In this document: in pieces, positions 18,058 to 25,795 of the stretch
Layout of the letters: every line of letters starts with the position of its first letter
Numbering within the stretch: position 1 is the first letter of the stretch
Source of the DNA: Lutimaribacter_A marinistellae
GTDB taxonomy: Bacteria > Pseudomonadota > Alphaproteobacteria > Rhodobacterales > Rhodobacteraceae
Length of the DNA: 64,000 nt
Assembly (NCBI RefSeq): GCF_042648365.1
Contig: NZ_JBHRXI010000002.1
Coordinates: 161,865-225,864 of the forward strand
Direction: 5' to 3'
Position numbers and translations under genes: made by a program
The notes under the pieces: generated by a model
Seen by the model: only the letters and a program-made list of their open reading frames with translations
The model's database searches: none
Told to the model about the DNA's origin: nothing

Positions 18058-19059
18058 ATGGACCAGGACTTATCGGATATCGGCAGCACCTTCGAACGGC
18101 TTGCCCTCGCACTGGACAAGACCTCTTCGGTCTCGGTCTCGGTCCAACTGAGGGGCGCATTGGAGTACGGGATCGCGTCTGGCGACATCCCGCCCGGCAC
18201 CCGCCTACCCTCGGTGCGGAAACTGGCAAGCCACCTGGGGCTGTCGCCCGTCACCGTGAGCAATGTTTACGCAGCACTGCAAGGCGCGGGACATGTCGAA
18301 GGCCGTGTCGGAGCGGGGACCTTCGTGGCCGATGGTGGAGTGTGCCACCATCAGGCGAAATCACTCCGCGAGATCGAGCGGCGAATTGGCGAGTTGGTGC
18401 GCCTTGGGGATGAGGTGGGCCTGTCACGCGCAGAACTGGCTTACCGCGTGTCGACCGCTCCGGACCACCCCGGGCATGTCCGCATTCTCATGCTTGGCAC
18501 GTTCCAGGACGCGACCGAAGCTTACGCAGACGACATCAGGCCCTACCTGCGGGACGGGGACGAAATCATCGCGCGCACGACCGAGCAACTGGCACGGAAC
18601 CGACCCGAGGGGATCGGGCTTGTAGTGGCCCCTCGAACCCTTCGCGTCGAGGCGCAGTCCTATTTCCCGGGGCTTCCGGTTATCGGAATCACCCTTATTC
18701 CGAACGAAGAAACGCGAATTGCTCTCGCCGCGATCTCGCCGCAGGCGCAGGTCGCGATCGTGTCCTTTTTTCCCGAGTTTCTGCCGAACATGCGCTCGGG
18801 CATCATGCGCTTTGCACCACATGTCACCCGCATCACCTCGGCCGTCTGGCAGGACGATGGCCTGTCGGACGTGGTGGCGCGCGCCGATGTGGTCATCCAC
18901 TCGACCGGGGCTGAGGATTTGCGCCACGACATGCGGCCCGATCAAACCGCCATCGAATACCGGCACACGCCGGACAGCCACGCCATTGAAACAGACCTGT
19001 TGCAGGCGATCGACGCCTGTCGCAGCCGAACACGAGACCAAAAGGGGCAGAATTCTTGA
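18058..19059 (+). CDS. GntR-family transcriptional regulator
   Basis: A 333-residue regulator. Residues about 22-90 form a winged-helix GntR domain (QLRGALEYGIASGDIPPGTRLPSVRKLA followed by LGLSPVTVSNVYAALQGAGHVEGRVGAGTFV). The remaining 240 residues are an effector or signalling part that I do not match to FadR, HutC or MocR types; segments such as HVRILMLGTFQDATEAYADDIRPYLRDGD resemble periplasmic-binding-like folds. It overlaps the downstream creatininase-like gene by 4 bp and heads a six-gene operon. It is divergent from the peptide transporter and probably controls both. Confidence 0.85.
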   Translation: MDQDLSDIGSTFERLALALDKTSSVSVSVQLRGALEYGIASGDIPPGTRLPSVRKLASHLGLSPVTVSNVYAALQGAGHVEGRVGAGTFVADGGVCHHQAKSLREIERRIGELVRLGDEVGLSRAELAYRVSTAPDHPGHVRILMLGTFQDATEAYADDIRPYLRDGDEIIARTTEQLARNRPEGIGLVVAPRTLRVEAQSYFPGLPVIGITLIPNEETRIALAAISPQAQVAIVSFFPEFLPNMRSGIMRFAPHVTRITSAVWQDDGLSDVVARADVVIHSTGAEDLRHDMRPDQTAIEYRHTPDSHAIETDLLQAIDACRSRTRDQKGQNS

Positions 19060-19757
19060 AGATTTCCGAAAGCAACTGGTTCGAGGTTGAACGCTATCTC
19101 GAAACAGACGATCGCTGCGTCCTGCCCTTGGGCTCGACCGAGCAGCACGCCTATCTGTCCCTGTCCGTAGATTCCATTCTGTCAGAAAAGGTCGCGGCCG
19201 ATGCCGCAGAACCACTGGGCGTTCCGGTTTTCCCGGCAGTCGCCTACGGCTTGACCCCTTACTTCATGGCATTTCCGGGAACGGTATCGCTCAAGCTTGC
19301 AACCTACGCAGCGTTGCTGCGGGACATTCTGGACAGTCTCTACGCGACGGGATTTCGCCGCATTCTCATCGTGAACGGCCATGGCGGCAACAGCCCGGTT
19401 CAACCCGTCACGATGGAATGGATGGAAGCTAACGAAGGTGCCCGTTGCCGCTTTCACGACTGGTGGCGCGCGCCCCAGACATGGGCCTGCGTGCAAGAGA
19501 TCGACCCAGTCGCATCGCACGCGTCCTGGATGGAGAACTTCCCCTGGACCCGTCTCGACGGTCGGGAGATGCCCGAGGCGCAAAAGCCCTTTGTCCCGTT
19601 CGAAAAGCTGCGCGACCGCAACGCGGCCGGCGTCCGCGAGCTGATCGGAGATGGCAATTACGGCGGTGTGTATCAAAAGCCCGAGGCCGACACCGACAAA
19701 CTCTGGGCCACGGCTGTCGAGGAAACACGCAGCCTGCTCGAGGGCGACTGGACATGA
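19056..19757 (+). CDS. creatininase-family amidohydrolase
   Basis: A 233-residue protein of the creatininase/FAPy-deformylase family of metal-dependent cyclic-amide hydrolases. The N-terminal metal motif is PLGSTEQHAYLSLSVD and the second is VNGHGGNSPVQPV. The usual motif is EQHGPHLPLxTD, so the second histidine (of GPH) is absent here while Glu, the first His and Asp remain. The start codon is TTG at 19056, overlapping the regulator stop. Its neighbours (isoaspartyl peptidase, NodB-type hydrolase) suggest a role on a cyclic imide or peptide-derived amide rather than on creatinine itself. Confidence 0.83.
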   Translation: MKISESNWFEVERYLETDDRCVLPLGSTEQHAYLSLSVDSILSEKVAADAAEPLGVPVFPAVAYGLTPYFMAFPGTVSLKLATYAALLRDILDSLYATGFRRILIVNGHGGNSPVQPVTMEWMEANEGARCRFHDWWRAPQTWACVQEIDPVASHASWMENFPWTRLDGREMPEAQKPFVPFEKLRDRNAAGVRELIGDGNYGGVYQKPEADTDKLWATAVEETRSLLEGDWT

Positions 19758-20770
19758 GTGAGCCGATCCTGATCTGGGGTGCCGGTGCAATCGGGGGCAT
19801 CCTCGGCGCTTATCTGGCTCGTGCCGGACACGCGGTGCACATGGTCGACATCGTTGCGGAACATGTGGATGTCATGCGTCGGAACTGCCTTCATATCGAA
19901 GGCCCGGTTGAAACCTTCACGCAGATCCTGCCGGCCAGCACGCCGGACGAATTGGAGGGACAGTATTCGCGCATTATCCTTGCGGTAAAGGCACATCACA
20001 CCGAGGCCGCGCTTGACATGCTCGTCCCGCATCTGGCGCCGGGGGGCTACGTCGTTTCGGCCCAGAACGGACTGAACGAAAGCATTATCGCCGAACGCAT
20101 TGGCACCGAGAACACGATCGGCTGCTTTGTCAATTTCGGGGCGGATTGGCTGGAACCGGGGCGTATTCTTTACGGAAACCGGGCCGCTGTGGCGGTTGGT
20201 GAACTTGACGGGCAGATCAGTGACCGTGTTCAGGACCTGCACGCGCTCCTCTCCATCGTCGAGCCGGACGCCGTTCTGACCGACAACATCTGGGGCTACC
20301 TGTGGGGTAAGCTGGGATATGGTGCCTTGCTTTTCGCGACGGCCCTTACGCCTTTGTCGATGTCGGATGCGATGGCCGTGCCGAACCATCGGGCTGTCTA
20401 TCAGGCGCTTGGGCACGAGGTCATGTGCCTTGCCGATGCGCAAAACATAAGTCCGCTCGGTTTCAACGGGTTTGATCCGCGCGCGTTTCTGGCCGCGGAA
20501 CAGGACGGGATGGATGCGTCGCTGGCCGCAATGATCGAGCACAACCGGCACACCGCAAAGACCCATTCAGGCATCTGGCGCGATCTCGCCATTCGCAAGC
20601 GGCGCACCGAGGTCGATGCACAGGTCGGGCTGCTGGTCGAGCTTGGCCACAAACACGGATTGAAGACACCAGCCCTGTCCCGCCTCGTGGAATTGATCCA
20701 CGACATTGAAGAAGGCCGACGCACGCAATCCACTGACCTTCTCGATCTCATGGTGCCGCTATGCATCTGA
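19754..20770 (+). CDS. ketopantoate reductase-like (ApbA/PanE) NADP-dependent dehydrogenase
   Basis: A 338-residue protein with the N-terminal Rossmann motif GAGAIGGILGAYLARAGH and the ApbA C-terminal domain (NIWGYLWGKLGYGALLFATALT). The start at 19754 follows from ATGA overlap with the creatininase-like gene. It sits in a catabolic operon, not with pan genes, so it is more likely a dedicated 2-oxo acid or 2-hydroxy acid dehydrogenase than the pantothenate enzyme. It overlaps the following SDR gene by 10 bp. Confidence 0.88.
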   Translation: MSEPILIWGAGAIGGILGAYLARAGHAVHMVDIVAEHVDVMRRNCLHIEGPVETFTQILPASTPDELEGQYSRIILAVKAHHTEAALDMLVPHLAPGGYVVSAQNGLNESIIAERIGTENTIGCFVNFGADWLEPGRILYGNRAAVAVGELDGQISDRVQDLHALLSIVEPDAVLTDNIWGYLWGKLGYGALLFATALTPLSMSDAMAVPNHRAVYQALGHEVMCLADAQNISPLGFNGFDPRAFLAAEQDGMDASLAAMIEHNRHTAKTHSGIWRDLAIRKRRTEVDAQVGLLVELGHKHGLKTPALSRLVELIHDIEEGRRTQSTDLLDLMVPLCI

Positions 20771-21510
20771 ACTTTGCGAATCGCGTTTTCGCCGTAACCG
20801 GAGCGGCACAAGGGATCGGGCGCGCCATCGTCACCAGCCTTGCCGAGGCCGGCGCGACGGTGGCTGCAATAGATATCGACGCGGACGGCCTGACCTCTAT
20901 TTCGGGCCAAGCAACCACCCACAGCGCCGATCTCGGAAGCCGCGATAGCGCACATGCCCTGATGGCCGAGATCGAGGCGCAACATGGGCGCATCGACGGA
21001 CTCGTAACCGCTGCGGGCGGTGTCCGCGGTCAAGCCGGTCGTCCGGTCGAAGAGATCTCGGAAGCCGACTGGCAGGTGATTTTCGCGGCGAATGTCGATG
21101 CCGCTATGTGGTGTTCTCAAGCCGTGGCACCCGGAATGAAAGCACGAGGCTGGGGTCGCATTGTGACCATCTCGTCAGGGGCTGGCCTGCGGCCAAGCCT
21201 GACCGGGATTCAGGCCTATGCCTCGGCAAAACACGCGTTGGTCGGGCTGACACGCCAGCTTGCGCTGGAGCTTGGCCCACATGGTGTCACGGTGAATTCC
21301 GTCGCACCAGGTTTCGTCCTGTCGAACCCGTCAACCGAACGGCAGTGGGATGCGTTCGGCCGGGACCGGCAAAGACAGATTATCGAGGGCATTCATATGC
21401 GCAGGCTTGGCCGCGCCGATGACATCGCGGACGCCGTCGCCTTTTTGGCGTCGGATCGGGCGGGGTGGATCACCGGGCAGATCCTGTCCGTTGACGGAGG
21501 TCATGCATGA
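20761..21510 (+). CDS. short-chain dehydrogenase/reductase (SDR)
   Basis: A 249-residue classical SDR. The cofactor motif is TGAAQGIGRA at residues 11-20, the active-site serine is in TISSGAG, and the catalytic pair is YASAKHA (YxxxK). The acidic residue at the end of strand 2 (AAIDIDADG) favours NAD(H). The C-terminus ITGQILSVDGGHA is family-typical. It overlaps both its neighbours, so it belongs to the same pathway; the substrate is unknown. Confidence 0.92.
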   Translation: MHLNFANRVFAVTGAAQGIGRAIVTSLAEAGATVAAIDIDADGLTSISGQATTHSADLGSRDSAHALMAEIEAQHGRIDGLVTAAGGVRGQAGRPVEEISEADWQVIFAANVDAAMWCSQAVAPGMKARGWGRIVTISSGAGLRPSLTGIQAYASAKHALVGLTRQLALELGPHGVTVNSVAPGFVLSNPSTERQWDAFGRDRQRQIIEGIHMRRLGRADDIADAVAFLASDRAGWITGQILSVDGGHA

Positions 21511-22406
21511 GCGAGCCGCACGAGTGGGACGAGGCGACCTGGCGCACCACGGTCAATCAGGTTCGAGCCGGTCGCAACCTGAAACCGGCAACATGGCCCG
21601 GCGGTGCACGCTGCGCCGTTGCCCTGTCCTTTGACAGCGATCACGAAACGAACGAATTGCGCGATGGTGGCCTGTCCCCCGCGCGCCTTTCCTGGGGCGA
21701 ATTCGGTACCCGCCGCGGATTGCCGCGCATTCGCGCTGCCCTCGACCGGCACGGCTTCAAGGCAAGTTTCTTCGTCCCGGCGGTCTCGGCCTTGCTTCAC
21801 CCCGAAGAACAACAGGCACTTGTACAAGATGGACACGAGATCGGACTGCACGGCTGGATTCACGAAGTCAATTCGCGCCTCGACGCGACGACCGAGCGGG
21901 ACCTCATGCTGCGCGCGTCCGATACACTGGAAACCATCACCGGTGTCCGTCCGGTCGGCATGCGAACGCCATCGTGGGATTACAGCCCGAACACGCTGGC
22001 CATCGCCCGTGAGATGGGTCTTTTGTACGACAGCTCTCTGTTTGCCGATGATGACCCCTATGAAATCGTCGCAGACGGCGAACCAACGGGGATGGTGGAG
22101 TTGCCCGTCGAATGGATTCGCGATGACGCGGTCTATTTCATGATGAACCGTTTCGGCGCGCAGCGCCCCTATACGCCACCCGAGGCTGTTCTCGACATCT
22201 TCACCCGAGAATTCGAAGGTGCTTATGCCGAAGGGGGCCTGTTCCTGCTGACGATGCACCCGCACGTCATAGGCTACCGAAGCCGCATGTTCATTCTCGA
22301 ATCCCTACTCGACCGCATTGCCGCAAAAGGCGACTGCTGGGTCGCCACTCATGCCGACATCGCGCGCCATTGCGCCCGCACGGCCGGACTGGAAGGACAG
22401 TCATGA
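21507..22406 (+). CDS. polysaccharide deacetylase (NodB)-family hydrolase
   Basis: A 299-residue cytoplasmic NodB-fold protein. Motif 1 is LSFDSDHETNE, motif 2 is EIGLHGWIHEV (HxxxH metal ligands) and motif 3 is GMRTPSWDYSPNTL. No signal peptide is present, so it does not act on cell-wall sugar. Cytoplasmic members of this family include allantoinase PuuE and imidases, which open cyclic ureides or imides. In an operon with a creatininase-like protein and isoaspartyl peptidase, hydrolysis of a cyclic imide or amide is the preferred guess. Confidence 0.85.
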   Translation: MSEPHEWDEATWRTTVNQVRAGRNLKPATWPGGARCAVALSFDSDHETNELRDGGLSPARLSWGEFGTRRGLPRIRAALDRHGFKASFFVPAVSALLHPEEQQALVQDGHEIGLHGWIHEVNSRLDATTERDLMLRASDTLETITGVRPVGMRTPSWDYSPNTLAIAREMGLLYDSSLFADDDPYEIVADGEPTGMVELPVEWIRDDAVYFMMNRFGAQRPYTPPEAVLDIFTREFEGAYAEGGLFLLTMHPHVIGYRSRMFILESLLDRIAAKGDCWVATHADIARHCARTAGLEGQS

Positions 22407-23326
22407 CTTATGCACTTGCCGTACATGGCGGCGCCGGAACGATCCTGAAATCCAAGATGACGCCTGACCTCGAATCCGCCTACCACGCGGGCCTTTCCCG
22501 CGCCCTCAAAGCCGGGCAGGCCGTGCTCGAAAAAGGCGGCACTGCGCTCGACGCTGTCACGGAGGCAGTGTGTGCACTTGAAGATGAACCCCTGTTCAAC
22601 GCAGGTCGCGGCGCCGTGTTCACAGCCGAAGGCAAGCAGGAGATGGATGCAGCCATCATGGACGGTTCAAACAGAAATGCCGGCGCCGTCGCAGGGCTTT
22701 TTGGGCCGCGCAATCCCATAAGAGCGGCTCGCGCCATCATGGAACGAACCGAGCATGTTATGCTGATCGGTGAAAACGCTGTCAGGATCGCGCGGGATGC
22801 CAACCTTGATTTCGAAGAGGCGCAGTATTTCTTCACGCAGGTTCGATGGGATGCACTCAAGACGACGTTGGAAATGCGCGAGAAGGGCGAGGAGAACGAT
22901 GACCCCGCCCGTCGCCATGGCACGGTTGGAGCAGTGGCACGCGACATTCACGGCCATGTCGCCGCAGCAACCTCGACTGGCGGGATGACCGCGAAGGCTC
23001 CGGGTCGCGTCGGTGATACGCCCTGTATCGGTGCCGGAACCTTTGCAGATGACGCCAGCTGTGCCGTTTCCGGTACCGGACATGGTGAAATCTTCACGCG
23101 ATGGACCGCCGCCGCTGAAATCAGCGCCCGGATGCGGCATCTCGGAGAAAGCATATCCCAGGCTGCAGAACATGTCGTCATGAATGACCTCGCTCCGAAT
23201 GACGGCACGGGCGGTGTCATCGCAATCGACGGCGCAGGAAACATCGCCATGCCGTTCAATTGTGAGGGAATGTATCGCGGCTCCGTTGGAAGCGATCTGC
23301 CTCTCAGCACTCTGATTTACCGCTGA
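22403..23326 (+). CDS. isoaspartyl peptidase/L-asparaginase (Ntn hydrolase)
   Basis: A 307-residue plant-type asparaginase precursor. The start at 22403 (MTYALAVHGGAGTI) is set by the ATGA overlap with the deacetylase-family gene. The alpha part has the HGGAGT and NAGRGAVFT motifs. The autocleavage and catalytic threonine is in HGTVGAVARD, about residue 174, giving the usual alpha/beta subunits. It hydrolyses isoaspartyl dipeptides or asparagine. It ends the operon and links it functionally to the divergent peptide importer and carboxypeptidase. Confidence 0.93.
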   Translation: MTYALAVHGGAGTILKSKMTPDLESAYHAGLSRALKAGQAVLEKGGTALDAVTEAVCALEDEPLFNAGRGAVFTAEGKQEMDAAIMDGSNRNAGAVAGLFGPRNPIRAARAIMERTEHVMLIGENAVRIARDANLDFEEAQYFFTQVRWDALKTTLEMREKGEENDDPARRHGTVGAVARDIHGHVAAATSTGGMTAKAPGRVGDTPCIGAGTFADDASCAVSGTGHGEIFTRWTAAAEISARMRHLGESISQAAEHVVMNDLAPNDGTGGVIAIDGAGNIAMPFNCEGMYRGSVGSDLPLSTLIYR

Positions 23327-23783
23327 CGGGGATCGCGACCTTCTGTCACCAATTCGAGCGGAGCGAGCCGTCCGCCCATCAGGAGGTCTTTTCGACGATA
23401 CGGCCTTTCAGAAGGTCGAGAGCCTTGATCTTGGCGCAATCAAACCGTCGGAACGAACACCGGGTCGCGGGCACAGCCTGTCAAAGAGGACTGACAGCTT
23501 CGAGTTCGAGTACCGCGCAATGCGCTATCCTAGCGCCTCCATTTATTACCATAACACGCATTATGCCGCGAACATGCGTGCCCGCGAAGGTAAAGTGCCG
23601 CAGTTTCCTTCATGCGAAGAAGGATCTGAGCGCGACCGGGTCAACAGTCAAAGCGACCAAAATCATCGCGGTTTGCCCGCGGATTGAGCAGACGAATGCT
23701 GGCCTTTCGATCCCCACCGGAATTGCGGCTCTTGGAACGACCCGGTTCTTGTCGCCTCGTCACAGGTGATGCAATCACGCATC
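23327..23783. other. intergenic region, no gene recognised
   Basis: About 455 bp between the isoaspartyl peptidase gene and nasT. Open frames here (up to 114 codons) have no start signal or family resemblance. A short minus-strand stretch around 23394-23450 reads plausibly (KIKALDLLKGRIVEKTS), possibly the relic of a gene end. The nasT promoter must lie in the right part. Confidence 0.3.
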
Positions 23784-24368
23784 ATGCAGACCAAACTCAC
23801 CATCGTGGTTGTCGAAGAGGACCGGGATCGCGCGATCGGGATTGTCGATGCCTTGAAGGATATCGGCGATTGTGAGGTTTTCGTGATCGGGAATTACAGC
23901 GGATTGGCCCGCACGATCGCCACCCACGCGCCCGATGTCGTGCTGATCGATATCGACAACCCGACCCGTGACATGCTGGAGGAACTGACCCTCGCGTCCG
24001 GCCCGCTTGAAAGACCGGTGGCGATGTTTGTCTCCGGTTCGGCTGGCGGATTGGCGAAGGCCGCGATCGAGGCCGGTGTATCGGCCTATGTCGTAGACGG
24101 GCTGGCACCCGAACGTCTCAAGCCTGTCATCGACGCGGCAGTCGCCCGTTTCGGCATGGTCCGTCAGATGCGGCAGGAATTGGCCGAAACGCGCCGCGCG
24201 CTGGAGGAACGCAAGGTGATCGACCGCGCCAAGGGCCTTTTGATGAAGGCCAAGGGCATCGACGAGGACGCCGCTTATGCTCTTATGCGCAAGACGGCGA
24301 TGGATCAGGGCCGCCGGGTCGCCGACGTGGCCGAAGCGCTTGTGACGGCATCAGGGCTGCTGGGATGA
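23784..24368 (+). CDS. nasT: nitrate-responsive ANTAR antitermination regulator NasT
   Basis: A 194-residue protein with an N-terminal receiver-like domain (LTIVVVEEDRDRAIGIV, DVVLIDID) and a C-terminal ANTAR RNA-binding domain (about 130-190: ALEERKVIDRAKGLLMKAKGIDEDAAYALMRKTAMDQGRRVADVAEAL). Start codons at 23766, 23769 and 23784 are all possible; 23784 begins the conserved part. NasT binds twin hairpins in leader RNA and blocks termination when released by NasS in nitrate. It overlaps nasS by 4 bp, and a matching leader lies at 25634-25745 before nrtA. Confidence 0.93.
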   Translation: MQTKLTIVVVEEDRDRAIGIVDALKDIGDCEVFVIGNYSGLARTIATHAPDVVLIDIDNPTRDMLEELTLASGPLERPVAMFVSGSAGGLAKAAIEAGVSAYVVDGLAPERLKPVIDAAVARFGMVRQMRQELAETRRALEERKVIDRAKGLLMKAKGIDEDAAYALMRKTAMDQGRRVADVAEALVTASGLLG

Positions 24369-25534
24369 GGCGTGTCACGATTCCTGTCGCCTATATGCCT
24401 CTGGTGGATGCGGCCCCCCTGATAATCGCGCAGGAATTGGGCTTTGCAGACGCCGAGGCGATTGCTCTCGATCTCATAGCGGCGCCCTCCTGGTCATCAC
24501 TTCGAGATATGCTGGCTTTCGGCCGGGTGGACGCGGCGCATTTGCTGTCGGCCGTTCCCATCGCCATGAAACTTGGTTTGGGAGGCATGACCACCCCGCT
24601 TTCGGCGGTGTCGGTCCTGTCGGTCAACGGCAACGTGATCGGATTGGGCAGCCCGCTCGAAGACCGTCTGCGCGCGACAGGTTATGGGTTCGACTTCGCC
24701 GATGCACGTGGCGCTGCCGAAGCGTTGGACGCGGCGCATGACGGCCACCTCGTGGTCGGTGTGCCGTTCCTGTTCTCCATGCATGTCGAATTGCTGCGCT
24801 ACTGGGCCGAACGCACGCAACTTGGCACCGAGCGCATCGAGTTCCGTACCGTACCACCGCCGCTGATGGCCGATGCGCTGGCATCGGGCGATATCGACGC
24901 ATTCTGCGTGGGCGAACCTTGGGGATCGGTCGCTGTGGATCGCGGTGTTGGAGCACTTCTGCTGCCTGGAGAGGCGATCTGGCAAGGTGCCCCGGAAAAG
25001 GTTCTGGCGACGCGCACGGACTGGGCTGAGAACGAACCTGATCTTCTGGGTCGCGTGATCCGGGCCGTCTGGAATGCCGGACGCTGGCTGGCAAAGCCCG
25101 AAAGCCGGATCGCCGCAGCTGAAATCCTGTCCCGGCCAGGCTATCTCGATCTGCCGGCCGAACTGATTGATCGCGCTTTGTCGGGTCGCATGATTCTTTC
25201 CGGCCAGGGCGAGCAGCGCCAGAATGACGATTTCCTGCGCTTTCACGGGGCCGCCGCAAGTTTTCCATGGCGCAGCCAAGCGAAATGGATCGCTTCCCGG
25301 CTCGCACGATTCCACGGGCTTGACGCTGATTTGAACGCAGCCGCCCGTGTATTCCGGTCAGATCTATACCGCCAACACATGGCGCAGACCGATGCTGACC
25401 TACCCGGAGCTTCGGAAAAACTCGAAGGTGTGATTCATCATCCGACTGCGGTCGCATCCACGCGCGGACGAATGAACCTGCTGCCGGATCGTTTCTTTGA
25501 TGGCGCGGTTTTTGACCCTGATCTGTCCGATTGA
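24365..25534 (+). CDS. nasS: nitrate sensor NasS (NrtA-like, cytoplasmic)
   Basis: A 389-residue protein of the NrtA/CmpA nitrate-binding family with no signal peptide, as expected of the cytoplasmic sensor NasS. It starts directly with VTIPVAYMPLVDAAPLIIAQE, followed by AFGRVDAAHLLSAVPIAMKLGLGG and DIDAFCVGEPWGSVAV. NasS sequesters NasT until nitrate or nitrite binds (established in Paracoccus and Azotobacter). ATGA overlap with nasT supports stoichiometric production. About 100 bp separate its stop from the first leader hairpin. Confidence 0.93.
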   Translation: MRRVTIPVAYMPLVDAAPLIIAQELGFADAEAIALDLIAAPSWSSLRDMLAFGRVDAAHLLSAVPIAMKLGLGGMTTPLSAVSVLSVNGNVIGLGSPLEDRLRATGYGFDFADARGAAEALDAAHDGHLVVGVPFLFSMHVELLRYWAERTQLGTERIEFRTVPPPLMADALASGDIDAFCVGEPWGSVAVDRGVGALLLPGEAIWQGAPEKVLATRTDWAENEPDLLGRVIRAVWNAGRWLAKPESRIAAAEILSRPGYLDLPAELIDRALSGRMILSGQGEQRQNDDFLRFHGAAASFPWRSQAKWIASRLARFHGLDADLNAAARVFRSDLYRQHMAQTDADLPGASEKLEGVIHHPTAVASTRGRMNLLPDRFFDGAVFDPDLSD

Positions 25535-25633
25535 TCGTTTTTTGAGCAGGCCCGACGTGTTGCTGCGACATTCTGGCTGTATGTCTCGAAATGTCGTGAC
25601 AACGAATGCTGCACTGCCGCATGGTTGAGTCGT

Positions 25634-25680
25634 CGACCTGCAACGGGGTGGGTCGCACCGAATTCTCCCAATGACAGGGA
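25634..25680 (+). promoter_or_regulatory. twin ANTAR-type hairpins (NasT target) in nrtA leader
   Basis: Hairpin P1 (25634-25655) has an 8-bp stem, CGACCTGC with GTGGGTCG (two G-U pairs), closing a six-base loop AACGGG. Hairpin P2 (25666-25680) is TCCC-AATGACA-GGGA, with a loop beginning AATGAC. Both loops have A at position 1 and G at position 4, the consensus recognised by ANTAR proteins. They lie 11-57 nt upstream of an intrinsic terminator and about 100 bp downstream of nasS, exactly as in nas leaders under antitermination control. Confidence 0.8.
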
Positions 25681-25690
25681 AACTCTGAGC

Positions 25691-25745
25691 AAGGCCGCTC
25701 GCTTTCCGCCGAATTCCTTCGGCGGTTGGTGAACGGCCTTTTTTT
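25691..25745 (+). terminator. leader intrinsic terminator controlled by NasT
   Basis: An outer stem AAGGCCG (25691-25697) pairs with CGGCCTT (25734-25740) and encloses a perfect 8-bp hairpin CCGCCGAA-ttcc-TTCGGCGG (25706-25725). A run of seven T residues follows at 25739-25745. It ends 50 bp before the nrtA start, so readthrough is needed for the nitrate genes to be expressed. Coupling to the hairpins just upstream implies nitrate-dependent antitermination. Confidence 0.88.
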
Positions 25746-25795
25746 GCGTTCTGCCCGGGTCCTCCTCCCTCCCGGGCATCGAGAAAGGACAACGG

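Noticed and set aside
23425..23769. 114-codon open frame upstream of nasT
   Set aside because: No ribosome-binding site, unlikely composition and no family; treated as intergenic.
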